Assembly: GCA_964478995.1 (NCBI GenBank)
Contig: CAYZJY010000003.1
Location: 1 to 47,538, forward strand
Direction: 5' to 3'
DNA from: NZWG01 sp964478995
GTDB taxonomy: Bacteria > Fidelibacterota > Marinisomatia > Marinisomatales > UBA1611
Length of the DNA: 47,538 nucleotides
Below, piece by piece: positions 27,865 to 36,557 of this stretch. The notes below the pieces were generated by a model. The model searched no databases. It was not told the origin of the DNA and saw only the letters and a program-made list of their open reading frames with translations. Each line of letters starts with the position of its first letter. The first letter of the stretch is position 1. The translations under genes and the position numbers were made by a program.

Positions 27865-29046
27865 ATGTTAGTCACCCCCATCATTGTACTGGGTACTCTT
27901 GCGTTATTACTTTGTTTCGCAGGGATCCTTGAATTTCAGAATCATCAGTCATCACTGAATGCAATACCATTAAGAATCCACGTTAATGGTACAAGAGGAA
28001 AATCAAGTGTAACACGGCTGATCGCTGCCGGACTGCGTGAGGGTGGTCTCAGAACATTTGCAAAAACGACAGGCACTGCTCCAAGAGTCATTGATGCTGA
28101 AGGAAAGGACAGGATCATCCACAGACTCCGGTTACCTTCCATTGGTGAGCAAGTACGTTTATTGAATTATTTTTCATCAGAACGTCCCGATGCTGTGGTC
28201 ATGGAATGCATGGCCGTCCAGCCACAGTATCAATGGATCGCTGAACACCAGATGGTAAGATCTCAGATAGGGGTTATAACCAATGTTCGACCAGATCATC
28301 TAGAGGAGATGGGCCCAACAGAGGATGATGTTGCAAACTCATTGTGTAACACGATCCCTGTTGATGGGGTCCTCATAACAGGCGAAGATCAAAAAACAGA
28401 TCTCATGAAAGATATAACCAAGGCAAATCAGTCCAAGTTCATTCGTTCGGATGAATCATCGGTCACGCAAGAAGAATTAGATAAATTTAATTACATGGAG
28501 CATCCTTCGAATGTTGCAGTCGCATTGGATGCATGTAGGGAGGCTGGTGTAGATCGTGACATTGCACTTTCAGGCATGCACAAGGTCCAACCAGATCTTG
28601 GTGCATTGATTGCGTGGAATCTTGATGTAGGGGACAAGAGGATCCAGTTTGTAAATGGCATGGCCGCAAATGACCCCGTTTCTACCCTACAAATATGGAA
28701 ATTCGTCATAGATAGATATCCTGCCGAGGGTGGTACATGTGTCTTCTTCAATTCAAGGGATGATAGACCATCAAGAACTCGCCAAATGATCGAACTATCG
28801 CTCAAAGAGATAAAACCAGATCACTTTATTGTTAGGGGTGACAAAGTTAGGAGCACGATCCAGAGACAAATACATCATTCTCCCCGATCAAAGGTCAATG
28901 TTGTTGGTCTTGATGATCCGCTGGATGATCTAATTTCAATGATCGAAGCATTGCCTCATGATACCTTGATCTATGCAATAGGAAATCAGGTGGGTGCAGG
29001 TCAACAAATATTGGAATTGATCTCAACATTTAGGCATAATGGTTGA
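27865..29046 (+). CDS. pgsB: poly-gamma-glutamate synthase ligase subunit PgsB/CapB
   Basis: A 393-residue amide ligase related to folylpolyglutamate and Mur ligases. An N-terminal membrane helix (LVTPIIVLGTLALLLCFAG) anchors it. The ATP loop is NGTRGKSS at 41-48, and the central domain has VMECMAVQPQYQW and GVITNVRPDHLEEMG, both family hallmarks. It adds glutamate units to the growing chain at the cytoplasmic membrane. It starts 23 bases after the dockerin gene and overlaps pgsC by 8 bases. Length matches the PgsB family. Identification is firm; the actual polymer (D- or L-glutamate) cannot be read from sequence. Confidence 0.95.
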   Translation: MLVTPIIVLGTLALLLCFAGILEFQNHQSSLNAIPLRIHVNGTRGKSSVTRLIAAGLREGGLRTFAKTTGTAPRVIDAEGKDRIIHRLRLPSIGEQVRLLNYFSSERPDAVVMECMAVQPQYQWIAEHQMVRSQIGVITNVRPDHLEEMGPTEDDVANSLCNTIPVDGVLITGEDQKTDLMKDITKANQSKFIRSDESSVTQEELDKFNYMEHPSNVAVALDACREAGVDRDIALSGMHKVQPDLGALIAWNLDVGDKRIQFVNGMAANDPVSTLQIWKFVIDRYPAEGGTCVFFNSRDDRPSRTRQMIELSLKEIKPDHFIVRGDKVRSTIQRQIHHSPRSKVNVVGLDDPLDDLISMIEALPHDTLIYAIGNQVGAGQQILELISTFRHNG

Positions 29047-29482
29047 GATAAGCATAGGTCTAGGTATCTTTCTTAGCCTAGTGTTGTCAGAGACACTTGG
29101 CGTCACTGCGGGAGGTATCATTGTCCCTGGATACATAGCGTTATTCCTTCATGAACCGCTACAGGTCTTAGTAACATTTTTTGTGGCCATCATTGTATGG
29201 GCGATCATACAGGGTATGGGAAAAGTGATGTTCTTGTATGGAAAAAGAAGGATCGTTTTGGCATTGATACTTGGTTTTTTCTTCGGATATATATCTAGGA
29301 ACTTTATTTATTTGCCACAGGACATTGGCTCAATAGAGGTCATTGGTAATATTATTCCTGGCCTTATAGCAAATTGGATGGATAGGCAGGGAATTGTCCG
29401 TACCCTATCCGTAGTGATCCTTACTGCTGTGATGGTGAAATTGTCTGTCATATTGTTATTTGGAGGAGTCCTTTTTGAATAA
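29039..29482 (+). CDS. pgsC: poly-gamma-glutamate synthase membrane subunit PgsC/CapC
   Basis: A 147-residue very hydrophobic protein with about four to five membrane helices. The family stretch LSETLGVTAGGIIVPGYIALFL (about 16-37) lies near the N-terminus, and GNIIPGLIANWMDRQG is at about 103-118. PgsC is the obligate partner of PgsB and is thought to form the transmembrane part of the polymerase. It overlaps pgsB by 8 bases and pgsW by 8 bases, as expected for coupled expression. Confidence 0.94.
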   Translation: MVEISIGLGIFLSLVLSETLGVTAGGIIVPGYIALFLHEPLQVLVTFFVAIIVWAIIQGMGKVMFLYGKRRIVLALILGFFFGYISRNFIYLPQDIGSIEVIGNIIPGLIANWMDRQGIVRTLSVVILTAVMVKLSVILLFGGVLFE

Positions 29483-30626
29483 CTACAAGAAACAGCCTTT
29501 CATACCTGCTATTCAAAAGACATCCACACTGGTCATGCTAGCTCTATTGGCGCTTACCTGTTTTCTAATTGCCATTAATGTTAGGACAATCGATGTATCT
29601 CCTTCATATGACCATAAGATAAAAGCAGCAAGACTGATGGAAGAGGCAATGGGTGTCCTTAAAGATCATAGAATGGAGGCAAGTGTTTTCATTGATATTG
29701 AGAATGATCCAAATGAGACAGGTCTTGTTGGTAGTCCCTTTAGTCTCATCACAACTGATGAGGGAGATCTAGATTCAAAATTAACGACCCTTGACCCAAA
29801 TTTTTCTGCAGTCATGGTGGATCTGATGTATCAGTTAGATTTACAGGCAGGTGATACTATTGCTGTTTTAATGACCGGGTCGATGCCAGGGGCGAACATT
29901 GCCGTCTTGACCGCGTGCAAGGCCTTGGATCTTATTCCCATAACGATCGCAAGCATTGGTGCATCACAATGGGGAGCAAATCAAGTAGATTTTACGTGGC
30001 TGGACATGGAGGATATACTTTTTAGGAATGAACTCATTCCTATGAGGAGTGTGGCGGCTTCCATAGGTGGTAGAAATGACATGGGGCGTTTACTATCTCC
30101 AGCTGGGAGGAAGATCATCACTGATAACATCAGTCTGCATGACCTGCCACTCATCAGGGAAGAGAGACTGGCTGATAATATTCAAAATAGAATGGATGTC
30201 TATTCATCATTGAGGTCCATTCCATCCTATGCTGCAGTTATCAATGTGGGAGGGGGTGTCGCAAGTTTGGGAACAAGTTTTAACCTTAAACTTCTTCCAC
30301 CTGGAGTTGTCAGGAGGTCAGGTATTCAAAATATTGGACGCCCTGGTGGAATAGAAGGTGTATTTTCAAAGTTTCTTAATTATGATGTTCCTGGGCTACA
30401 CATTCTTAATATTAGACCCCTTGTAGCGGAGTTTAAGATACCATTTGCGCCTATTCCAATTCCTGACATAGGAATTGGAGGCTTGTATGCGGATGAACGT
30501 TATAATGTTTGGATCGCTGGACTTTGTCTCTTCATAGTAGGGAGCAGCGTAATAGCCGTTGGCATTCACAGTAAAAGAAAAATAAAAGATCATTTGATAA
30601 AACATGAGCCAGATAGCCTATTATAG
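29475..30626 (+). CDS. pgsW: poly-gamma-glutamate system protein PgsW
   Basis: About 383 residues. An N-terminal membrane helix (LVMLALLALTCFLIAINV) follows a short basic start. A large extracytoplasmic domain has LMTGSMPGANIAVLTACKALDL (from about residue 134) and VINVGGGVASLGTS (about 255), and a C-terminal helix (IAGLCLFIVGSSVIAVGI) ends in a basic tail. This matches the PgsW family found next to pgsB and pgsC, whose exact role is unknown. The start is set at TTG 29475 because GGAGGAG (29462-29468) lies 6 bases upstream. A TTG at 29460 would add five residues and remove that ribosome site. Confidence 0.88.
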   Translation: MNNYKKQPFIPAIQKTSTLVMLALLALTCFLIAINVRTIDVSPSYDHKIKAARLMEEAMGVLKDHRMEASVFIDIENDPNETGLVGSPFSLITTDEGDLDSKLTTLDPNFSAVMVDLMYQLDLQAGDTIAVLMTGSMPGANIAVLTACKALDLIPITIASIGASQWGANQVDFTWLDMEDILFRNELIPMRSVAASIGGRNDMGRLLSPAGRKIITDNISLHDLPLIREERLADNIQNRMDVYSSLRSIPSYAAVINVGGGVASLGTSFNLKLLPPGVVRRSGIQNIGRPGGIEGVFSKFLNYDVPGLHILNIRPLVAEFKIPFAPIPIPDIGIGGLYADERYNVWIAGLCLFIVGSSVIAVGIHSKRKIKDHLIKHEPDSLL

Positions 30627-31482
30627 AAGAATAATATTTATACTTCTCTTCATGTCTTCATGGTCCCTGGAGGCAAAACTCCTTAGACCATCGAAAAACA
30701 GTGAAGAAAAAGAAATATTGATCGTCAATGGGAAGAGGAGATTATATTACCCAATTCGTGGAGAAGGAATTCATTATGCTATGGAGGGACCTTCCCGCAT
30801 TGAATTCATATCTAGGTATCCTGTGTTAAGTAAGAAGAAGAATAGTCATTCGTTTCAGTATTCCATTATCATAGATGGAAAAGACACTGTAAGTGTAAAA
30901 CATCGTTACAAGGTTCAAAGATCCATCAGATCCATACAGCACCCAAAGCATCATTATACATATTCAGGAAATTATTTCATCAATTTGGACAAGGGGTCAC
31001 ACACTATCGAACTTTTATCTGATGACCGTCAAAAATATCCGGTGCTCATGCGGGTTGTTTCCAAGGAATTTGAGTCGATGGGGAAGAATAAAAAGGTCTT
31101 GCAGCCCATGGTACATAAAAATTCCGTTGAATTGGTCACGGAAGGAAGGTCCATCAACTATTTTGATTGTGTTCCTGGTCTGCCACTCCAGTTAGAGGCA
31201 AGAGGTGAGAAGAAGTTAAGGATATTGACTCGTCTGCAATTCTCAGACTCAATGGGGCAAGAAGAATCTTATCGTCTGAGAGTGAGTGAGGGTGAAAAGG
31301 TCATGGGTACATATTATTTTAATACAGAAAGATCATCTGCATCTCAGATCAAGGGTAGAATGGACAAGGTTCCAGGAAAATGGAGATCATGTGAGATCAA
31401 TGTGCCCAAAGGAAAACATCGTTATGACATTGAAGTTTTAGATAGGGATAAGGTCGTACTTACTCGTTTTATACTTTACTGA
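30604..31482 (+). CDS. uncharacterised periplasmic protein of the poly-gamma-glutamate cluster
   Basis: A 292-residue protein with a signal peptide (to about SLEA, residue 25) and no membrane helix afterwards. The mature part seems to be an internal duplication of about 120 residues. YYPIRGEGIHYAMEGPSRI, then YSIIIDGKDTVSV, then INLDKGSHTIELLSDD is echoed by YFDCVPGLPLQLEARGEKK, YRLRVSEGEKVMG and INVPKGKHRYDIEVLD. Both halves look like beta-sandwiches with a charged surface rich in Lys and Arg. It overlaps pgsW by 23 bases and the next gene by one base, so a role in making, moving or holding the anionic polymer is likely by context. I do not recognise the family. Confidence 0.78.
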   Translation: MSQIAYYRRIIFILLFMSSWSLEAKLLRPSKNSEEKEILIVNGKRRLYYPIRGEGIHYAMEGPSRIEFISRYPVLSKKKNSHSFQYSIIIDGKDTVSVKHRYKVQRSIRSIQHPKHHYTYSGNYFINLDKGSHTIELLSDDRQKYPVLMRVVSKEFESMGKNKKVLQPMVHKNSVELVTEGRSINYFDCVPGLPLQLEARGEKKLRILTRLQFSDSMGQEESYRLRVSEGEKVMGTYYFNTERSSASQIKGRMDKVPGKWRSCEINVPKGKHRYDIEVLDRDKVVLTRFILY

Positions 31483-32513
31483 TGCGCTATTACATAAAGA
31501 TCATATTCACTAGCATTATAATTTCATGCCTAAATGGAGGTACTCCCATTGAGTATGGTATTACTTTCACCGGTGGATACGATAACAATGTCATGCGTTT
31601 TTCAAAGGATGAATACCAAGAAGCTTCCTATGACATGGCATTGATGGGTGGGGCAAAGACCTTTGATAGTTTTGTCACAAGATTTCGCTTCTCAGCCAAT
31701 AAATCATTGATCATCAATAATTCAAGGTCAGTCAAAATGAGTACATTCTATGCAACATCAGACTACAGAGATACGCCTGACAAGAAATATTGGTCAGGAG
31801 GAATTGACGCAACCTATAGATGGGGATCATATAAAAATATAAAATACACATTACGCCATCTTGACAAATTTTATCTCCGTCATTATGTTGATAGGGACAT
31901 AAGTATGAATGCCTTGGCCTCATGCAAGTTCACTGATAGGAATCAAGCCATTACCTTGACCCATAGATTATCAAGGTATTCATGGATAAATATTGGTTCA
32001 GGATATCTTCAGAGGTATTACTCAAAACCATTTACGGAGTTTGACCTCGACATTGTCTATTTAAAGGGCAAAATAAATTACAGGTTAAAGAACATTGGTT
32101 CTGTTGCACTCCAGATCGATCGAGGACGAGCCAATAATATTTCATACGCACCACTGTTGCGTCCAAGTAGTTTTGATCGTTCTTATCAGACCATCGAATG
32201 GTTTCTACCATTCAAGATCAATAAAAAATTAATTTTTATTAGTGAAATAGGTGTATCGGCTCGATTGGAGGTAAGAAAGTATGATGCTGAAGACCCCAAT
32301 GATCCCTTGCATTCTGGTCGTAGTCACTTAGACTCGAAATATGATCTATGGGTTAAAAAGAAAATGAGTGAAAATGTTAGTCTAACTTTTTCATCAAGAT
32401 ATAGGACACGTGTCACAGATTCAGAGTTTGCATGGGTCAATGATCTTAAAAGTTTTAAACAAATTCAACTTTGGTTTAATATTGAGTGGGACTTGATCTA
32501 TGATAAATATTAA
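31482..32513 (+). CDS. predicted outer-membrane beta-barrel of the poly-gamma-glutamate cluster
   Basis: A 343-residue exported protein. The signal ends around residue 20 (IIFTSIIISCLNGG). The mature chain opens with IEYGITFTGGYDNNVMRFS, the way many outer-membrane barrels begin, and continues as alternating polar and hydrophobic or aromatic strands with basic loops. It ends in IQLWFNIEWDLIYDKY with a C-terminal aromatic residue, a typical barrel-assembly signal. About 14-16 strands would fit its length. Its stop-start overlap with the previous gene (TGATG) ties it to the pgs genes. It could be the outer-membrane channel or anchor for the polymer. No family is recognised and the barrel call is a prediction. 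Confidence 0.72.
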   Translation: MRYYIKIIFTSIIISCLNGGTPIEYGITFTGGYDNNVMRFSKDEYQEASYDMALMGGAKTFDSFVTRFRFSANKSLIINNSRSVKMSTFYATSDYRDTPDKKYWSGGIDATYRWGSYKNIKYTLRHLDKFYLRHYVDRDISMNALASCKFTDRNQAITLTHRLSRYSWINIGSGYLQRYYSKPFTEFDLDIVYLKGKINYRLKNIGSVALQIDRGRANNISYAPLLRPSSFDRSYQTIEWFLPFKINKKLIFISEIGVSARLEVRKYDAEDPNDPLHSGRSHLDSKYDLWVKKKMSENVSLTFSSRYRTRVTDSEFAWVNDLKSFKQIQLWFNIEWDLIYDKY

Positions 32514-33510
32514 AATTCAAACATCAATGGTCTTTTTTTCTCTGATGCTATTTAGTTGCATCCAGCCAGACCAGGAGAACCTCTGGTCTACATCAGTTGA
32601 AAAGACGATCAATACGAGTGGATTTTCTCGTGATGTACACATGCAAGGGGATACCGCCTTTATTGCTGCAGGACAATCAGGACTGCAGGTATGGAACATT
32701 GATTCTGAAATAATGATAGATCAATACGAGGCATTTGGCTCGGCTGACCTTGAGGATGTGGGCCGTGTATATTACGACCATTTGAATTCATTGGTCTTCA
32801 TCATGGATCAATCCAAGATCATGTTTGATGAATATGATAGTACTCTATTCGATGCTCCGACTCCAATTGGCGATAGCCACAATGAGGACTTCATTATTTT
32901 GTCAGACACATTGGATACGTTTTATATTTACTTTGTAGACCGAGATGAAGGTGATGGGTTCAAGTGGGCCCAATATGATTTTGAGGAAGTACCTTTTATT
33001 GGTGAAATATGGCAGATGCAAAGTGATGGGCAAATTCGTCCATCATCACCCATGAAAGGATTGTCCCATAGCGGTGCTCATATCGCTGTTGCGGGTGACC
33101 AATTGGGTGTTTACTTATATACCATTAGTTCAATCGGCTCAACCCCAGAATTGGTTTCAATGATCGACACTGAAGGTAATGCCGAGAATGTAAATATCGT
33201 TGATGATGGAGTATTTGTATCTTGCGATGATGCAGGAGCTTATTTCATACCGATCGGGAGTTTCTCAGGTGATGGTTCTTCCTATCGTTTTGCCGAGGAT
33301 CTTACGGTCGACCATATTGCCGTGAAGGATGATATTGCATCTCTATCACTAGGCTCAAAGGGTATTGCATTGTATGACATATCAGACCCGACCCGGCCTG
33401 AGGAGAGAGGGATCTTCCCTATTGGTTATACCTATAGGACAGTTTTTTGGAAAGATAGACTGCTGGCATGCACCCGCGAGGGAATGCATGTGATCAAAGT
33501 AGAAAAATAA
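32500..33510 (+). CDS. LVIVD-repeat beta-propeller lipoprotein
   Basis: A 336-residue protein with a lipobox LFSC (Cys20) after a hydrophobic signal. The mature part has repeats of the LVIVD type: SGLQVWNID, LGVYLYTIS, AGAYFIPIG, KGIALYDISDPTRPEERG and EGMHVIKV. Each closes a blade of a small beta-propeller. Such lipoproteins are common on the surface of FCB bacteria and have no defined activity. It overlaps the barrel gene by 14 bases, so it is the last gene of the pgs cluster and may be its lipid-anchored surface or periplasmic partner. A 32-base gap with a possible TATAAT (33516-33521) follows, which may start the next unit. Confidence 0.8.
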   Translation: MINIKIQTSMVFFSLMLFSCIQPDQENLWSTSVEKTINTSGFSRDVHMQGDTAFIAAGQSGLQVWNIDSEIMIDQYEAFGSADLEDVGRVYYDHLNSLVFIMDQSKIMFDEYDSTLFDAPTPIGDSHNEDFIILSDTLDTFYIYFVDRDEGDGFKWAQYDFEEVPFIGEIWQMQSDGQIRPSSPMKGLSHSGAHIAVAGDQLGVYLYTISSIGSTPELVSMIDTEGNAENVNIVDDGVFVSCDDAGAYFIPIGSFSGDGSSYRFAEDLTVDHIAVKDDIASLSLGSKGIALYDISDPTRPEERGIFPIGYTYRTVFWKDRLLACTREGMHVIKVEK

Positions 33511-33515
33511 TCAAT

Positions 33516-33521
33516 TATAAT
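33516..33521 (+). promoter_or_regulatory. candidate -10 box before the propeller protein
   Basis: TATAAT lies 21 bases before the ATG at 33543, and AAGGAT (33529-33534) lies between as a weak ribosome site. No good -35 element was found. The spacing suggests a short leader if it is real. In AT-rich spacer DNA a chance match is quite possible. Confidence 0.22.
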
Positions 33522-33542
33522 AAAAATCAAGGATAGAATAAA

Positions 33543-36500
33543 ATGAAACAGGTGGTGATCGTTGCCAGCTTGATATCGTATTTGTTTTCAACTGGGTTTG
33601 ATACTCAGGATGGTGCTCCCATCCGCCAAGGCGTCCATGTCGAATGGTACAGGACAGTCGCGCCGGGTGCTGATGGTGAGGCCATATTTGTGTGGTCTGA
33701 TACACGTTTTGGAATGCGGAACATATTTGCCCATAAAATAGACCAAGATGGTCAATTGTTATGGGGCAGTGAGGGAGCGGTCGTTACCGATCTTCCCGGA
33801 AGACAGGAAGACCCTGTCGCCATCACAGATGGGAATGGAGGAATTTTTGTCGCATGGGTTGATTACCGGTTCGATGAACAGGGAGACATTTTCTTTCAGC
33901 ATCTAGATAGCAATGGTGAGACGCTCTTGAACGATAATGGGATTGCACTTGCGCAGGTGGAAGGAAAACAGATCACCATAAACATGTGTACAGATAGTCT
34001 TGGTGGAGTATTTGTGACCTGGCAAGATAAGAGAAGTGGAATTGACGATGACATATATGGCACCCATGTATCCGCAGAACATGATGTTGTCTCTCCTGGT
34101 ACTGGCTTGCCTATTGTAGTTGAAGGAGGTAACCAGAATGCCAAGACCATTGAATATGCAGGAGGGTCAGAGGCTTTTATAGCGTGGGCAGACTTTAGAG
34201 AGGGCGCAAACGCAGACATCTATGGTCAAAGGTTGAATACGGATATGGAAGTGCAATTTCAAGAAAACGGCATGGCAATTGCTGCATCAGATGAGCAAGA
34301 ACTAAAGCCACGTGCAACATTTGTACAAGGAAACACTTCGTTCATTGCTTGGAAAGAAGGTGATGAGAGTTCAAAGGTGCTTTATCAATTTGTCGATCAG
34401 GATGGCCTTGTCTTTGAGAGTCCAAGGGCAATTTCTGACAATGATGCACTGCAAACAGCACCTAGGGTAAAGAGGAGTGCTGATGGTGAGGTCTTTGTGA
34501 ATTGGAAAGATCTGAGAGATGATCCGATCGATGGAGATCAATATTTTCAAAAGATAGATGTGAGTGGTGATAGACAATGGGAAGACGGTGTACGAATAGA
34601 CCCAGTTGATGACGTGGATTTCAGTGCTAGATTTTCCGCGGGTTCAAATGGTGATCTTAATGTCATATGGGAGAGGGGTACCTTCCCAGATGTGGACATT
34701 CTTTTTCAAAATATTGATGCCAGTGGAAACTATGGAGTGGACCAACCTGTATTCATTTCAGATGCCTCTGGTTATCAATTTGCACCCATACTTGTCGGTA
34801 GTGGCCAGAGTGGGACCTTTGGTATCTATGGAGATCAAGGAACCGGCAGCATAGACCTTAAGGTTCAAAAGATAGGGGTCGATCTCGCACCGCAGTGGGA
34901 GAATAATGGGATCACTGCAATGTTTGGACTAGATGGCGATGTAAACTATACGAATGCATATAGAATTGGTGAAGAGGATCTTTATCTAATTTGGGAAGAT
35001 AATCGTGCATCAAAAAAGATCTATGGATCGCGTGTCACTGGGTTGGAGATTCAGGATTCTAATGGTAAGAAATTGACATTTGGGGATAATTCTTCTTCAG
35101 AGACCGATTTTTCTACACCTGATGTGATAAGTACTTCAACTGGTGTCTATGCAGCAACATTTGATGGGTCATCCTCTCCAAAATTCATCAGGGTCAATAG
35201 ATTGGATGAAAACTTAAATAATTTGTGGGATCCAGAAGGTGTCGCACTGAATGCTGTATTCGACATGCGCGGTGTACTTTTGACTGAGACCACTGATGGT
35301 GTTGGATGTTTCTGGTCGGAGAGCCGTGGATTTAACTATGACATATACTATCAAAAAATAGATCTAGAGGGTAACATGACCCTTGAAAGCGAGGGGGTGG
35401 AACTGGTCGACTCGAATGGAGACGACTATGTCATGGCAGTAGTACCCACGCCTGATGATAAATACATGATATTTTGGATGGAGGATGCATGGCCTGCAGC
35501 ATCACTCAAGTTTTCAAAAATAGATGAGCAAGGAAATACGGAGATCGGTTGGAATCCAAATGGAAATGTATTGAGTAGTTCCTCATCAGATTCAAGGCAT
35601 TTGCAGGTAAGACCTGTGAATAATGGTAGTGGCCTCCTTGCGGTGTGGATCCAAGATGGAAATTTCTCTGACATATATTCACAATTTATTGATTGGGACG
35701 GGAACACTGCATGGACCGAAGGTGGCATACCCATCGTTGATGCAGATAATGACCAAGTAAATGCCACTTTTCAATTCAACGAGGATGGCTCCCATGTCTT
35801 TATTGCATGGCAAGACTATAGAAATGGTTCAGACTTCGACATATATGGGGAGATCATAGATCTGAATACGGGTGCTGTAGGTCAGAATGGGATTTTACAA
35901 TTTTCTGCTGATACCACTGACCAGTACAATCCTAGAATGATTTCGGTGCAGGATAACGAATTCTTTATTGTTTGGGAAGATGAGAGGGGCTACTATAATG
36001 ATGACCCTCTGCTGATCAATGGAGTTGACCTTTATGGTAGTGGATATGTCATTGGAGAGGGAATGACGACTGAATCAAATGGCATACCCATTTGCATTGC
36101 ATACCATAAACAACAAAATGTGAATATTACTCATCACTCTGGTGAGGAATTCATTCTGGATTGGATTGATTTTAGGAGTTCAGGCAAAGAGGATCTAGCC
36201 AATTATTATGGGAGGACCCTCATGAAGGCAGAGTTGTTGGCAGCATCCTCATGTGATGATTGCAAGACATTACCAGAAACATTTTTACTCAACAAGGCCT
36301 ATCCTAATCCTTTTAACGGAAGGATCAACTTTGATTTTGAATTACCAGATAAACAGGCAGTTGAATTTCAAATTTTTGATCTACGTGGGAACCTTGTTTT
36401 TGATAGACTTTTGCTACCTGGAAATGGAGGTTCTTTTCGTTTAAGTTGGGATGCAAAGGATATCCATGGGCAAGAAATGGCAAGCGGAATTTACTTTTAT

Positions 36501-36554
36501 AAATTTAATGTAAATAGCATTATAACAGCAGGAAAAATTACCTATTTAAAGTAA
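33543..36554 (+). CDS. secreted repeat protein (propeller-like) with sorting domain
   Basis: A 1003-residue exported protein. The signal is about 17 residues (MKQVVIVASLISYLFST). The body consists of many repeats of roughly 45-55 residues. Each has a core such as (I/A)F(V/I)(V/A)W(S/V/E)D(T/Y/N)R, followed by an Asp-Ile-(Y/F)-x-(Q/K) strand and a DxxGxxxW turn, as in beta-propeller proteins of marine bacteria. Two or more propellers would fit. The last 85 or so residues are a FlgD-like/T9SS-type sorting domain with the variant AYPNPFNG, FDLRGNLV and SGIYFYKF. No enzyme motif is visible; surface binding of a ligand is a guess. Confidence 0.82.
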   Translation: MKQVVIVASLISYLFSTGFDTQDGAPIRQGVHVEWYRTVAPGADGEAIFVWSDTRFGMRNIFAHKIDQDGQLLWGSEGAVVTDLPGRQEDPVAITDGNGGIFVAWVDYRFDEQGDIFFQHLDSNGETLLNDNGIALAQVEGKQITINMCTDSLGGVFVTWQDKRSGIDDDIYGTHVSAEHDVVSPGTGLPIVVEGGNQNAKTIEYAGGSEAFIAWADFREGANADIYGQRLNTDMEVQFQENGMAIAASDEQELKPRATFVQGNTSFIAWKEGDESSKVLYQFVDQDGLVFESPRAISDNDALQTAPRVKRSADGEVFVNWKDLRDDPIDGDQYFQKIDVSGDRQWEDGVRIDPVDDVDFSARFSAGSNGDLNVIWERGTFPDVDILFQNIDASGNYGVDQPVFISDASGYQFAPILVGSGQSGTFGIYGDQGTGSIDLKVQKIGVDLAPQWENNGITAMFGLDGDVNYTNAYRIGEEDLYLIWEDNRASKKIYGSRVTGLEIQDSNGKKLTFGDNSSSETDFSTPDVISTSTGVYAATFDGSSSPKFIRVNRLDENLNNLWDPEGVALNAVFDMRGVLLTETTDGVGCFWSESRGFNYDIYYQKIDLEGNMTLESEGVELVDSNGDDYVMAVVPTPDDKYMIFWMEDAWPAASLKFSKIDEQGNTEIGWNPNGNVLSSSSSDSRHLQVRPVNNGSGLLAVWIQDGNFSDIYSQFIDWDGNTAWTEGGIPIVDADNDQVNATFQFNEDGSHVFIAWQDYRNGSDFDIYGEIIDLNTGAVGQNGILQFSADTTDQYNPRMISVQDNEFFIVWEDERGYYNDDPLLINGVDLYGSGYVIGEGMTTESNGIPICIAYHKQQNVNITHHSGEEFILDWIDFRSSGKEDLANYYGRTLMKAELLAASSCDDCKTLPETFLLNKAYPNPFNGRINFDFELPDKQAVEFQIFDLRGNLVFDRLLLPGNGGSFRLSWDAKDIHGQEMASGIYFYKFNVNSIITAGKITYLK

Positions 36555-36557
36555 AAG

